From positions 1,550,001 through 1,614,000 of the forward strand of contig NZ_CP139438.1 of NCBI RefSeq assembly GCF_034258515.1: DNA of 64,000 nt, read 5' to 3'. The notes under the pieces are model-generated. The model was not told where the DNA came from. It ran no database searches and saw nothing but the letters and a program-made list of their open reading frames with translations. This document shows positions 43,322 to 52,701 of this stretch, piece after piece. Numbering within the stretch: the stretch's first letter is position 1; each line of letters starts with the position of its first letter. The position numbers and the translations under genes were made by a program. Source of the DNA: Pseudarthrobacter oxydans (GTDB lineage Bacteria; Actinomycetota; Actinomycetes; Actinomycetales; Micrococcaceae).

Positions 43322-44076
43322 GGGCTCTGCCTGCGCAGGGTGAGGGAGGCCAGCACCAGGACTCCCACAACAATCGCCGCCATGATCCCGGCGTCCTGCC
43401 ATAGCTGTTCCGTGGCTTCCGTGTTGGCAGCGATCTCCTGCAGGGCGTCCACGGAGAATGTCAGGGGAAGGACGTTGGAGATTGCTTCAAGGACATCGTT
43501 CATGCGGTCCCGGGCCACGAACAGTCCGCACAGCAGGATCTGCGGCACCACCACCACAGGCATGAACTGCACCGCCTGGAACTCGGTCCTGGCGAAAGCT
43601 GAACACAGCAGTCCCAGGGCCACGCCCAGGACCGCGTTGATCACGGCGATCAGGACCACGAAGCCGGGCGGCCCCTGGATATCAAGATCAAAGATCCAGT
43701 AGGCAACGGCGGTGGCCACCAGCGACTGCAGGGCGGCCATGATCGAAAACGCCAGGCCGTACCCAAAGAGGAGGTCGGCTTTGTGCACGGGGGTGGTGAG
43801 CAGCCGTTCCAGGGTTCCGGAGGTGCGCTCGCGCAGCATGGTGATGGACGTGACCAGGAACATCACCACGAAGGGGAAGATGGCCAGCATCATCAGGCCT
43901 ACCCGGTCGAAGGTCCGGGGGGCTCCCGGAGGCAGCGTCTCGTTCTCGTACAGGAAGTAGACCGCAGTGAGCAGCAGCGCGGGCACCACCAGGATCATGG
44001 CGATGCTCCGGTGGTCGTGGCGGAGCTGGTCCAGCACCCGGTGCGTCGTGGCGAGCATCATTCGGACGTCCATCAC
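43318..44076 (-). CDS. ABC-2 type transporter permease
   Basis: 252 residues with six membrane helices. ABC2_membrane text: DHRSIAMILVVPALLLTAVYFLY, MFLVTSITMLRERTSGTLERLLTTPV (the ABC-2 signature loop) and VQFMPVVVVPQILLCGLF. It exports drugs or lipids with the ATPase encoded just upstream. Its start overlaps the ATPase stop by four bases. Confidence 0.92.
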   Translation of the reverse strand: MMDVRMMLATTHRVLDQLRHDHRSIAMILVVPALLLTAVYFLYENETLPPGAPRTFDRVGLMMLAIFPFVVMFLVTSITMLRERTSGTLERLLTTPVHKADLLFGYGLAFSIMAALQSLVATAVAYWIFDLDIQGPPGFVVLIAVINAVLGVALGLLCSAFARTEFQAVQFMPVVVVPQILLCGLFVARDRMNDVLEAISNVLPLTFSVDALQEIAANTEATEQLWQDAGIMAAIVVGVLVLASLTLRRQSP

Positions 44077-44909
44077 CGCACGCTCCTGGTCCGTGCTTTG
44101 GGTTCCCCGGTGCCGGCAGCCGCTGCCCCGGGCGTCTCCGGCGCCGTCGTCGCAGTCGCCGTCGTCTCCTGGATGATGTGGAGGAACGCCTTCTCAAGGT
44201 CGCTGCTGTGTCCGCGCCGGCTGAGTTCCCCGGGCGTCAGCCGGGCGAGCAGCCTGCCCCCACGGAGGAGCAGCAAGTCGTCACACCGGCTGGCTTCCTC
44301 CATCACGTGGCTGGACACGAGGAGGGTCGTTCCAGCCTCTGCCATGGCCTGGAACCGGCTCCAGAGGTCCGCCCGCAGTACCGGGTCCAGTCCTACGGTC
44401 GGTTCGTCCAGCACCAGGAGCGGGGGATGCGCCACCAGTGCGCAGGCGAGGGAGGCGCGGCTGAGTTCGCCGCCGGACAGGTCCGCCGTCTTCTGCCGGG
44501 CCTGCCGTTCAAGCCCGACGGCGGCAATCGCCTCCGCCGCCTCAAGCTTCGTTTTCCGGTGCATGGCTCCGAAGTAGCGGACATTCGCTTCCACAGTCAG
44601 GTCCGGGTACAGACTCGGCGACTGAGTCACATAGCCCACCCGGTGGCGCAGGGCAGCGCTGCCGGCGGGCAGGCCCAGGACCTGCACCGTTCCGGACGCA
44701 AGCCGCTGGACTCCGACGATGGCCCTCATGAGGGTCGTCTTTCCGCTGCCGGAGGGTCCCAGCAGTCCGGTGATCCTGCCGGCCGGGATGGTGAAGTCCA
44801 GCCCGCGAAGCACAGGGACCTTGCCTCGCGTGACATTCAGGCCGGCGGCGACAATGGCGTCTCCGCCCGTCCGGCCCTGAACTTCCGGTGTCGCTGCCGC
44901 ATGGGACAT
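44073..44909 (-). CDS. ABC transporter ATP-binding protein
   Basis: 278 residues. Walker A GPSGSGKTTLM (about residues 53-63), Q-loop YVTQSPSLYPDLTVE, signature LSGGELSRA and Walker B LLVLDEPTVGLDP are all present. It has a C-terminal extension of ~40 residues rich in Ala/Thr. DrrA/YhaQ-like exporter ATPase, first gene of the ATPase-permease-TetR operon. Confidence 0.94.
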   Translation of the reverse strand: MSHAAATPEVQGRTGGDAIVAAGLNVTRGKVPVLRGLDFTIPAGRITGLLGPSGSGKTTLMRAIVGVQRLASGTVQVLGLPAGSAALRHRVGYVTQSPSLYPDLTVEANVRYFGAMHRKTKLEAAEAIAAVGLERQARQKTADLSGGELSRASLACALVAHPPLLVLDEPTVGLDPVLRADLWSRFQAMAEAGTTLLVSSHVMEEASRCDDLLLLRGGRLLARLTPGELSRRGHSSDLEKAFLHIIQETTATATTAPETPGAAAAGTGEPKARTRSVR

Positions 44910-44960
44910 GATCGCCCTCCGTTGCCAGGAGCAGGGCTGCCGGCGCCTGGTTGGCGCCGT

Positions 44961-44980
44961 AATTCATCACCTGATGAATT
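44961..44980. promoter_or_regulatory. Candidate TetR operator of the ABC exporter operon
   Basis: AATTCATCA-CC-TGATGAATT: perfect 9-bp arms with a 2-base spacer, 51 bases upstream of the ATPase start. It overlaps the likely promoter region. A GC-rich 7-bp repeat (CGGCGCC/GGCGCCG) lies next to it at 44941-44959. Confidence 0.65.
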
Positions 44981-45130
44981 AAAGCTAGGGCGCCGGAAAG
45001 GCCCGGTCAACAGCAAGAAATGAGAAACACTTGTCAATGTGCCTCCCATCACATAGGTTCGATCTAGCTGCGCTGGAGTGGCGTGGGCGGTCTCACCAGT
45101 CCTCACCAGTACTTAGGCGATAACGGCGTC

Positions 45131-45198
45131 GAGCCACGCCCGGATGCGATGACCAGCCTCATGGGGGGCCAGGGGCTTTGCATCTCCGGGCGTGGCTC
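45131..45198. other. Long imperfect hairpin between the ABC operon and proS
   Basis: GAGCCACGCCCGGATGC (45131-45147) pairs with the complementary arm 45180-45198, apart from a 2-base bulge, giving a 17-bp stem around a 32-base loop that has its own AGCC/GGCT pairing. It is in the 460-base gap between the divergent ABC operon and proS. It could be a structured RNA or a miniature inverted-repeat element. The rest of that gap shows only a short TCACCAGT direct repeat (45095-45111) and a possible -10 (TAGATT 45305-45310). Confidence 0.5.
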
Positions 45199-45369
45199 AA
45201 CTGCGTTCCGGGAAAGTGCCGGGCGGCTGTACCGCTGCCGGGCGGCCGGTGCCCGCACCGGCTGCGCTGCGTACCCGCCAGCGGGGAGTGGCCGTGCCAG
45301 CCGGTAGATTAGTACCAGACGAAATCCCGGCCCTGCTCTCCAGCACTCCCCAGAAACGGATACCCACCC

Positions 45370-47181
45370 GTGGTTACAAGACTGTCCCAGCTATTCCTGC
45401 GCACCCTCCGCGAAGATCCCGTCGACGCCGAGGTGGCCAGCCACCGGCTCCTGGTCCGCGCAGGTTACATCCGCCGTGCCGCCCCCGGCATCTACACCTG
45501 GCTGCCGCTGGGACTGAGCGTCCTGCGCAAGGTGGAAGCCGTCATCCGCGAGGAGATGGCCAGGATCGGGGCGCAGGAAGTCCACTTTCCGGCCCTCCTG
45601 CCCCGTGAGCCCTACGAGGCCACCAACCGCTGGACCGAATACGGCGAGGGCCTGTTCCGGCTCCAGGACCGCAAGGGCGCCGATTACCTGCTGGCCCCCA
45701 CGCACGAGGAAATGTTCACGCTGCTGGTCAAGGACCTGTACTCCTCCTACAAGGACCTGCCGCTGAGCCTCTACCAGATCCAGAACAAGTACCGCGACGA
45801 GGCGCGTCCCCGTGCGGGCCTCCTGCGCGGCCGCGAGTTCATCATGAAGGACTCCTACTCCTTCGACGTGGATGACGCCGGCCTGGACGCAAGCTACGCC
45901 GCCCACCGCGGCGCCTACCTGCGCATCTTCGAGCGCCTCGGGCTGGAGGTCATCCCGGTTACCGCGACGGCCGGTGCCATGGGCGGCTCCAAGAGCGAAG
46001 AGTTCCTGCACCCCACCGACATCGGCGAGGACACCTTCGTGCGGTCCGCCGGCGGCTACGCAGCCAACGTTGAAGCCGTGACCACCGTGGCTCCGGCGGA
46101 AATCGACTTCACCGATGCTCCTGCCGCCGAGGTGCTCGACACCCCGGACACCCCCACCATCGACACCCTGGTGGCAGCCTCCAATACACTCGCCCCGCGC
46201 AGCGAGGCCGACGGCGGTGCCTGGACCGCCGCCGACACGCTGAAGAACGTCGTGCTCGCCGTTACCCTGCCCACCGGGGAGCGCCAGCTGGTGGTCATCG
46301 GGGTGCCGGGCGACCGCGCCGTGGACCTGAAGCGCGTCGAAGCGAACATCGGATCCTTCCTGCCCATCGGCGGGGAGATCGGCCTGGAAGCGGCCAACGA
46401 CGACGACCTCAAGAAACAGCCGCTCATCGTCAAGGGCTACCTCGGCCCCGGCCTGTCCCTGGAGGAGCCCCTGCTGGGAGCCGAAAGTGCAACGAAGCTT
46501 CTGTACCTGGTGGACCCCCGCGTGGTCCGCGGCACTTCCTGGATCACGGGCGCCAATGAGGCCGGCAGGCACGTTTACGGCCTGGTGGCCGGACGCGACT
46601 TCACCTGGGACGGCGTCATCGAGTGCACCGAAGTGCGCGAAGGTGATCCCGCCCCGGACGGCTCCGGTCCGCTGGAGACCGCCCGCGGCATCGAGATGGG
46701 GCACATCTTCCAGCTCGGCCGCAAGTACGCGGAAGCGCTGGAGCTGAAGGTCCTGGACCAGAACGGCAAGCAGGTCACCGTGACCATGGGCTCGTATGGC
46801 GTCGGCGTCACCCGGGCCGTTGCAGCGCTGGCCGAGGCCAACCACGACGCACGGGGGCTCGTCTGGCCGCGTGCTGTTGCCCCTGCCGATGTCCATGTGG
46901 TCGCCGTGGGCAAGGGCGAGGAGATCTTCGCCACCGCCGAGCGGCTGGCGGCCGACCTTGAGGCAGCAGGCCTGGATGTCCTGCTCGACGACCGGCCGAA
47001 GGTTTCGCCCGGGGTCAAGTTCGGCGATGCCGAACTGTTGGGCGTTCCCACCATCCTGGCCGTTGGCCGCGGCCTGGTGGATGGTGTGGTCGAGATCAAG
47101 GACCGCCGCAGCGGTGACGCCGAAAACGTGGCAGTGGACAAGGCGGTTGACTACGTAGTCAACGCTGTCCGCACCAGCTGA
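45370..47181 (+). CDS. proS: Prolyl-tRNA synthetase
   Basis: 603 residues from GTG 45370 ([16 protein letters not shown]); bacterial-type class II ProRS. Visible are motif 1/2 text ([30 protein letters not shown]), the inserted editing domain (about residues 225-410, containing [21 protein letters not shown]), motif 3 ([16 protein letters not shown]), and the anticodon-binding domain at the C-terminus. It charges tRNA-Pro. The presence of the editing insertion fits the about 600-residue class. Confidence 0.96.
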   Translation: MVTRLSQLFLRTLREDPVDAEVASHRLLVRAGYIRRAAPGIYTWLPLGLSVLRKVEAVIREEMARIGAQEVHFPALLPREPYEATNRWTEYGEGLFRLQDRKGADYLLAPTHEEMFTLLVKDLYSSYKDLPLSLYQIQNKYRDEARPRAGLLRGREFIMKDSYSFDVDDAGLDASYAAHRGAYLRIFERLGLEVIPVTATAGAMGGSKSEEFLHPTDIGEDTFVRSAGGYAANVEAVTTVAPAEIDFTDAPAAEVLDTPDTPTIDTLVAASNTLAPRSEADGGAWTAADTLKNVVLAVTLPTGERQLVVIGVPGDRAVDLKRVEANIGSFLPIGGEIGLEAANDDDLKKQPLIVKGYLGPGLSLEEPLLGAESATKLLYLVDPRVVRGTSWITGANEAGRHVYGLVAGRDFTWDGVIECTEVREGDPAPDGSGPLETARGIEMGHIFQLGRKYAEALELKVLDQNGKQVTVTMGSYGVGVTRAVAALAEANHDARGLVWPRAVAPADVHVVAVGKGEEIFATAERLAADLEAAGLDVLLDDRPKVSPGVKFGDAELLGVPTILAVGRGLVDGVVEIKDRRSGDAENVAVDKAVDYVVNAVRTS

Positions 47182-47188
47182 CCCGGCA

Positions 47189-47983
47189 GTGGAGTTCGGA
47201 CTCGAATCGCTCGGGCTGACAACACTCCTCTTAATCGTGCTTGCCGGTTTTGCCGCCGGCTGGGTGGATGCAGTGGTAGGCGGGGGCGGGCTGATCCAGC
47301 TCCCCGCCCTGCTGCTGGTCCCGGGGATCACCCCCGTCCAAGCGCTGGCGACGAACAAGATGGGGTCCATCTTCGGCACAGCCACCAGTGCTGCCACCTA
47401 CTACAGGCGCGTAGGACCGGACCTTAGGACGGCGCTGCCGATGGCCGCGATCGCCCTGGCGGGCAGCTTTGGCGGCGCCGTGCTGGCAGCGACGCTGCCC
47501 GCCACTGTCTTCAAGCCCATCATCGTCACGGCGCTGGTCGCCGTCGCCCTTTTCACAGCACTGAAGCCGGACGTTGGCGGCATCACCGCCCTGCGGCATG
47601 ATGGCCGCAAGCACTACGTGGTTGCCTGCCTGATCGGGGCCGTCATTGGTTTCTACGACGGCCTCATCGGTCCGGGGACAGGCTCCTTCCTGGTCATCGC
47701 GCTGGTCTCGGCGATGGGGTATGCCTTCCTGGAAGCCAGCGCCAAAGCCAAGATCGTCAACATGGCCACCAATGCGGGCGCACTGCTGTTCTTCCTGCCC
47801 CACGGCTCCCTCCTGTGGGGCCTGGGCCTGCTGCTGGGGGCAGCCAATATGGCGGGCGGATACCTCGGAGCCAGGACAGCAGTGAAACAGGGAAGCCGCT
47901 TTGTCCGGGTGGTCTTCCTGGTAGTGGTGTCGGCCCTCATCATCAAGCTCGGCTACGACGCCTGGCAGGAAAACTTCGCCTGA
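47189..47983 (+). CDS. TSUP-family (TauE/SafE) membrane transporter
   Basis: 264 residues from GTG 47189, eight bases after proS. About eight membrane helices with the TSUP repeats: AGFAAGWVDAVVGGGGLIQLPAL in the first half and VIGFYDGLIGPGTGSFLVIAL in the second. The family moves sulfite, sulfoacetate or related organosulfonates, but most members are uncharacterised. It appears to be co-transcribed with proS by position only. Confidence 0.9.
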   Translation: MEFGLESLGLTTLLLIVLAGFAAGWVDAVVGGGGLIQLPALLLVPGITPVQALATNKMGSIFGTATSAATYYRRVGPDLRTALPMAAIALAGSFGGAVLAATLPATVFKPIIVTALVAVALFTALKPDVGGITALRHDGRKHYVVACLIGAVIGFYDGLIGPGTGSFLVIALVSAMGYAFLEASAKAKIVNMATNAGALLFFLPHGSLLWGLGLLLGAANMAGGYLGARTAVKQGSRFVRVVFLVVVSALIIKLGYDAWQENFA

Positions 47984-48040
47984 TACCGCCCTGGAAAAGC
48001 AGGCTCGGAGGCCCGGCCGGCGGAGGCGTAGCATGCAGAT

Positions 48041-49432
48041 ATGTCACATGGCTATGACGAGTACGCCCGGGCCCTGGCGGCAGCGGCACGCCACGCCACG
48101 GCCTGGCTGGGAAGCCTTTCCGACAGGCCGGTGGGTCCGGCGGTGGGCGCCCACCGCCTCACAGCTGCCTTTGGCGGCCCGCTGCCGCGGAAGGGCATGC
48201 CCGCTGAAGACGTGGTGGACCTGCTGGCAAAGACGGCAGAGCCGGGGCTCATGGCAATGCCCTCCGCCCGGTTCTTCGGCTGGGTGATAGGCGGGACGTT
48301 ACCTGCCGCCCTTGCCTCCGACTGGCTGGTGAGTGCCTGGGACCAGAACGCCTGCCTCCGCTACGCGGCCCCGGCGGTGGCAGCAATCGAGGAGGGCGCG
48401 GGCAGTTGGCTCCTGGAACTGCTGGGACTTCCTGGACAGTCCGACGTCGGGTTCGTCACCGGCGCGACGATGGCGAATTTCACCTGCATGGCGGCCGCAC
48501 GGTGGCGGCTGCTTGCGGACGCTGGCTGGGACCTGGACAGTGACGGGCTGTTTGGCGCTCCGAGGATCCGCTGCCTGGTGGGGCGGGAACGGCATGACAC
48601 CGTGGACCTTGGCCTGCGCTACCTGGGCCTGGGCAAGCCCGCGGTGGTGGACGCCGACAGCCAGGGGCGGTTGATTCCCGAAGCCCTGGACGCAGCACTG
48701 GCTGGAGGCTCAGGCCCCGCATTAGTCTGCCTCCAGGCAGGGAACGTCCATTCAGGCGCTTTTGACCCGTTCCCCGAAGCCATCCGCGTTGCCCGGAAAC
48801 ACGGAGCCTGGGTCCATGTGGATGGCGCCTTCGGCCTGTGGGCCGCCGCAGCCCCCGAACTGCGGCATCTGATCCGTGGCTATGAGAATGCGGACTCCTG
48901 GGGAACGGATGCCCACAAAACCCTCAACGTTCCCTACGACTGCGGCATCGCAATTGTCCGGGATGCTGCAGCCCTTCGCTCTGCCATGGGCCTGCACGCC
49001 AGCTACCTGGTGCATGACGCGGAAGGTCCCGGCGATCCCTTCGAAAAGGTCCCGGAGCTGTCACGGCGGGCGCGCGGCGTGACGGTGTGGGCAGCCCTGA
49101 AGAGCCTCGGCTCCGACGGCGTTGCAGCCCAGGTGGAGGGAATGGCCGCCGCGGCTTCGGAAATCGCCGCGGGGCTGGCCGGGCTGGACGGCGTGGAAGT
49201 GCTGAACGACGTCGGCTACACCCAGGTTTGCGTGGCGTTCGGCGACGACGCCACCACCCGGGCGGTGACGGCCCGCGTCATCAGGGACGGCAGGGTATGG
49301 ATGTCCGGCTCACGGTGGCGGGACCGGGACATCCTCCGGGTGTCGGTCAGCAACTGGCGCACCGAAGGGGACGAGGCGGGCACTGCCGTGGATGCGATCC
49401 GTTCCGCACTGGCCGCCGTGCGCGGCAGCTGA
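48041..49432 (+). CDS. PLP-dependent group II decarboxylase-like protein
   Basis: 463 residues from ATG 48041. Aspartate aminotransferase-fold PLP enzyme of the aromatic-L-amino-acid/glutamate decarboxylase group. GFVTGATMANFTCMAAARW contains the PLP phosphate-binding turn, HVDGAFGLWAAA the Asp, and the Schiff-base Lys is in DSWGTDAHKTLNVPYD. Its N-terminus lacks the usual long family extension. Substrate unknown; similar proteins act on aromatic amino acids, diaminobutyrate or cysteine sulfinate. Confidence 0.88.
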   Translation: MSHGYDEYARALAAAARHATAWLGSLSDRPVGPAVGAHRLTAAFGGPLPRKGMPAEDVVDLLAKTAEPGLMAMPSARFFGWVIGGTLPAALASDWLVSAWDQNACLRYAAPAVAAIEEGAGSWLLELLGLPGQSDVGFVTGATMANFTCMAAARWRLLADAGWDLDSDGLFGAPRIRCLVGRERHDTVDLGLRYLGLGKPAVVDADSQGRLIPEALDAALAGGSGPALVCLQAGNVHSGAFDPFPEAIRVARKHGAWVHVDGAFGLWAAAAPELRHLIRGYENADSWGTDAHKTLNVPYDCGIAIVRDAAALRSAMGLHASYLVHDAEGPGDPFEKVPELSRRARGVTVWAALKSLGSDGVAAQVEGMAAAASEIAAGLAGLDGVEVLNDVGYTQVCVAFGDDATTRAVTARVIRDGRVWMSGSRWRDRDILRVSVSNWRTEGDEAGTAVDAIRSALAAVRGS

Positions 49433-49449
49433 CCCGGGAACGTCCCCGG

Positions 49450-50493
49450 TCAGCTTGGACCCGGGGCCTGGCCGGGCTCCGGCAAGGCGTGGGCCGGTGG
49501 CAGTCCTTCCAGGGTGCGCCCGGCGAGGGTGCTGGCAACCCAGAGGGACCTCGCCAGGTCGCCGCGATAGCCAGGCTTTCCGGCGTACCCCAGCGCGTTG
49601 GCCACTTCCCTGGCCACGGCCCATTGCCGGGCCGCATCGGGGTCCAGGCCGGCTGCGGCACTGAAGTCCGCGCAGCGTTGACGCAGGCCGGCCTCGGGCT
49701 GGTTCAGCGGCAGGTCCGGCAGGCGGTTCCACAACAGCGGGGCCACGCCGAACTCCGGTTCACCGATCATGGGCTGGGGGTCAATGGCTGCGAAGCCGCC
49801 CGGCGTCGGTTTTCCGCCTGTTCCGCGCGTGCCCGGCCTGGCCAGGATGTTGAGGTAGTGCAGGTCAGTATGGACCAAGACGTCCCGCGCCGTGCGGCGG
49901 CCCACCGCCCCGCGCGTCTGGCAGACCTCCAGCGCCGCTTCCAGCAGCCAGCGCGGAAAAGGGCGTCCCAGCTGGTCCCAATCCGCAGGCAGGTCATCGC
50001 TCCACTGTTCGGCACGAGCGGCGATGTGCTCGAATTCCCGCCACTGCGGCCGGTCGTCCGGAACAATGCTCAACTGGCGGACCAGTCCACCCCACACCGC
50101 CGCGGCGTCAGCCATTGGCAGGTCGCTGAGCGGGCGCCCGGCGTCGAGCCTTTCGAGGAGCATGGAACACGTGCCTGCATCCGACGCCAACAGCGCGACG
50201 GCGCCCCGCCCGTTCCACAGTTCCAGCGCATGCCGCTCCGCCCGCGCTTCGTCGTGGGGGAAGGCGATCTTGAGGGCAGCGGGGGAGCCGTCCTCCCGGA
50301 CCACCGGAATGACGATCGCACCATGGCCGTTCCAGGGCGCGACGCCGGGACCAAGGCCGGAGGCAAGGCGCCACCGGGCAAGCAGGCTTTCGGCGGTGCC
50401 GGGCAAGGAAGCCAGCCAGGCTCGGCCTTCCGGGGTGCCGCCGTAGCGCGCGGCAAGGTCCGGAGGGATGGGGAGTACCGCTGGCTGGCTCAT
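49450..50493 (-). CDS. Aminoglycoside/hydroxyurea phosphotransferase-like kinase (APH(6) family)
   Basis: 347 residues. Kinase-like fold: N-lobe WNGHGAIVIPVVREDGSPAALKIAF, the catalytic loop LVHTDLHYLNILA (Asp and Asn), and the Mg2+ motif AIDPQPMIGEPEF. This matches the APH_6_hur family, which includes streptomycin 6-kinase and hydroxyurea resistance kinases. Such genes are common chromosomal members in actinobacteria and need not confer resistance. Converges on the decarboxylase gene (17 bases between stops). Confidence 0.85.
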   Translation of the reverse strand: MSQPAVLPIPPDLAARYGGTPEGRAWLASLPGTAESLLARWRLASGLGPGVAPWNGHGAIVIPVVREDGSPAALKIAFPHDEARAERHALELWNGRGAVALLASDAGTCSMLLERLDAGRPLSDLPMADAAAVWGGLVRQLSIVPDDRPQWREFEHIAARAEQWSDDLPADWDQLGRPFPRWLLEAALEVCQTRGAVGRRTARDVLVHTDLHYLNILARPGTRGTGGKPTPGGFAAIDPQPMIGEPEFGVAPLLWNRLPDLPLNQPEAGLRQRCADFSAAAGLDPDAARQWAVAREVANALGYAGKPGYRGDLARSLWVASTLAGRTLEGLPPAHALPEPGQAPGPS

Positions 50494-50542
50494 CAGTCCC
50501 AGCCTAAGGGCTACGGCCGTGCTGCCCCGGGGGATGCAGGCC

Positions 50543-51322
50543 CTACACCACGCCCGTGGCGCCGAGCAGGCTGCCGATGCTGAACGTGGCGGCGAGGGCC
50601 AGGGCGCCGCCCACCACCACCCGGACCGCGGCCCTGGATTTGGAACCGCCGCCGATCCACGCGCCCAGTGCTCCTGTCAGGGCCAGGGCCACCAGGACCG
50701 CAGCAAAGGTCAAGGGAACACGGATTTCCGGCGGCGGAAGAAGGATTGCCAGCATCGGGAGGACCGCGCCGATGATAAAGGCCACGGCCGAAGCGAAGGC
50801 CGCGTGCCAGGGGCTCACGATGTCTGTCTCGTCGATGTTGAGCTCGGCGGTGAGGTGCGCGGCCAGGGCATCATGGGCCGTGAGTTCTTGGGCCACCTTG
50901 CCGGCTGTTTCGGGGCTGAGGCCCTTGGCAAGGTAGATGGCGGTGAGTTCCGCCAGCTCCTCCTCCGGTTGCTCGGCCAGCTCCCGGCGTTCCTTCTCTA
51001 TCAGGGCTTTTTGGCTGTCGCTCTGGCTGCTCACAGATACGTACTCGCCCAGCGCCATGGACACCGCTCCGCCCACCAGTCCCGCGGCCCCCGCGGCGAG
51101 GATGGGACCGGACTCGGCGGTGGCCCCTGCCACGCCAACCACGATGGCCGCCACCGAGACGATGCCGTCGTTGGCGCCCAGGACGCCCGCCCGCAGCCAG
51201 TTCAGCCGCTGGGCGGTGTCGTTGCCGTGCGGTTCAGTCTCCAGATGGCGGCGAAGTTCCGGGCTCCCGGCGTCCGCTGCACCCTGTTCGGCCGGTTCGT
51301 ATGCGTCCATGCTCTTCAGCAA
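50543..51322 (-). CDS. VIT1/CCC1-family transporter
   Basis: 259 residues from ATG 51322 (ATG 51310 also possible). Family text: LNWLRAGVLGANDGIVSVAAIVVGVAGA for the first helices, GAVSMALGEYVSVSSQSDSQKALIEKERREL for the metal-binding/hinge region, and three C-terminal helices. The plant and yeast proteins carry Fe2+/Mn2+ into the vacuole; bacterial members are thought to export or sequester these metals. It lies near a ferritin-like gene (51446), which would fit iron/metal handling, but that is inference. Confidence 0.9.
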   Translation of the reverse strand: MLKSMDAYEPAEQGAADAGSPELRRHLETEPHGNDTAQRLNWLRAGVLGANDGIVSVAAIVVGVAGATAESGPILAAGAAGLVGGAVSMALGEYVSVSSQSDSQKALIEKERRELAEQPEEELAELTAIYLAKGLSPETAGKVAQELTAHDALAAHLTAELNIDETDIVSPWHAAFASAVAFIIGAVLPMLAILLPPPEIRVPLTFAAVLVALALTGALGAWIGGGSKSRAAVRVVVGGALALAATFSIGSLLGATGVV

Positions 51323-51445
51323 ACCATTAGAAGTCTTCCGGGGCCACCCTGCCCTGGCAGGAAAGACGCCGCCCGGAGCGGGTTCGTCGGAGTGGGGGTG
51401 GGTGCCGTAATGATGGGAGAAGAAGTGCTGCCGCGCCCCCGGAGC

Positions 51446-52615
51446 TCATGGTCCTGTCGGCGCAGTGGCGGAACTGGCGGGAAGGTCCGGCAGCTGGTCC
51501 TGGTCGAGGACGACGCCGGGAACCGGCCCCGGGTCGCCGCCCCAATGGCCAGCCCGGCGTGCCGCGGACTGAAGGGCGGAGATGGCCCACTCCCGCGTGC
51601 CGCCGTCGGCAAGGGCAATGACGTCCCCGAAGGCAGGCAGCGACCCCAGCTCCAGGCGGGCAAGCCCGGCAGCCGGGGCGGCAAGGAAATCCGGGTCCAG
51701 AACGTAGCCGGGCTGCTGCGCCTGTGCGGCACTGCATGCTGCCCGGGTGTGCGCCGTCGCTTCGGCGGCAAGGTCTTCATGCTCGGCGAGGAACGCTCCC
51801 GCCGCGCCGGCGTCCTTGGCCGCCAGGCGGGGGAGGGCCGCCTGGTAGGCGTAGACGCTCTGCTGTTCGGCGGCCAGGGCTGCTGAAAGCGCACTGGCCG
51901 CAGCTGCAGGCGTCCCTGCGCCGGTTGTTTCCTGTCCAGCAGATGCAGGCGCCGCGGGCGTGGGAGGGCCCTCTGGCGCCGGAGGAAGTGACGGGCAGGC
52001 GGATCCCGCGGGGGACGAGGTTGGTGTGGCTGCGGGGGTCCCTGCGGCTGCGTGCGGCAGTGTTTCCACGGCGATGCCGCCGGCCGCGGCCACATCCTCG
52101 GCGGCAAGCAGCTGGGCGGTGCCGGCGCCGGCCAGCAGCCGTGCCATCCCGCCGTCTGCCTTTGCTGCGTCAGCAAGGCGCTGTACTCCGCTGGCCGAGA
52201 GCGCGGAAGCCAGCCCTGCAAGGCCGGGAAGCGGCGTCGTGGGAAGCGCCGTCGGCTGTTGGGGGAGAGGGGAGGAATCCGACGGCGAAAGGAGGGTGCG
52301 CGCCTGCAGCGTCAGCAATGTCACAGCCGCGTCCACGGCGGCCGTTTTTCCGGCAGTATCCGGGGCGCCGCCGGCTGCGGTCGCGGCAGACAGCAGCCCG
52401 GCGGCAGTCCGCAGCTCCAGCGCATCATCCAGCGCGGCCATCCTCGCCTGCTCGGAGAACGGCGGATCCGCGGGCGGCGGCGGTTCCGCGGGGATCAGGG
52501 CGAATCCGAGGCTGAGGACAAGGAAGGCCGTGAACGAAACAACGGCGTACCGGAAATAGCGCTGCACTGGGCGGTTTTCCCGATTGTCGTCTTTCACAAC
52601 AGACCATGGTGTCAC
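51446..52615 (-). CDS. Membrane-anchored protein with C-terminal DUF4439-like (ferritin-like) domain
   Basis: 389 residues from GTG 52615 (GTG 52597 also possible). One N-terminal helix (YAVVSFTAFLVLSLGFALIP) anchors an Ala-rich extracellular part. The last ~150 residues carry the four-helix DUF4439 pattern: LSAALAAEQQSVYAYQAALPR, FLAEHEDLAAEATAH, and a final helix TREWAISALQSAARRAGHW. The middle (residues ~210-245) is a Pro/Ala/Ser linker. Divergent from rimP. Function unknown. Confidence 0.75.
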   Translation of the reverse strand: MTPWSVVKDDNRENRPVQRYFRYAVVSFTAFLVLSLGFALIPAEPPPPADPPFSEQARMAALDDALELRTAAGLLSAATAAGGAPDTAGKTAAVDAAVTLLTLQARTLLSPSDSSPLPQQPTALPTTPLPGLAGLASALSASGVQRLADAAKADGGMARLLAGAGTAQLLAAEDVAAAGGIAVETLPHAAAGTPAATPTSSPAGSACPSLPPAPEGPPTPAAPASAGQETTGAGTPAAAASALSAALAAEQQSVYAYQAALPRLAAKDAGAAGAFLAEHEDLAAEATAHTRAACSAAQAQQPGYVLDPDFLAAPAAGLARLELGSLPAFGDVIALADGGTREWAISALQSAARRAGHWGGDPGPVPGVVLDQDQLPDLPASSATAPTGP

Positions 52616-52647
52616 GCCGGCTGGGAATCTCCGTCCCGCCGGACCGG

Positions 52648-52653
52648 TAAAAT
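52648..52653 (+). promoter_or_regulatory. Candidate -10 element of the rimP-nusA operon
   Basis: TAAAAT, AT-rich in a GC-rich surrounding, 49 bases before the rimP start. No good -35 hexamer is visible at the expected distance. Confidence 0.3.
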
Positions 52654-52701
52654 AGCTACGCTAGTACACACAACATCATCTATAGGGAGGCGGCGGGCAT
52701 C

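Noticed and set aside
45391..47397. 668-residue minus-strand open frame opposite proS
   Set aside because: Long only because high third-position GC removes stops antisense to proS; no family features, and proS itself is certain.
49450..50493. Acquired antibiotic-resistance gene
   Set aside because: APH(6)-like kinases are common chromosomal genes in this group. Composition is native, and no mobile element or resistance cluster is present.
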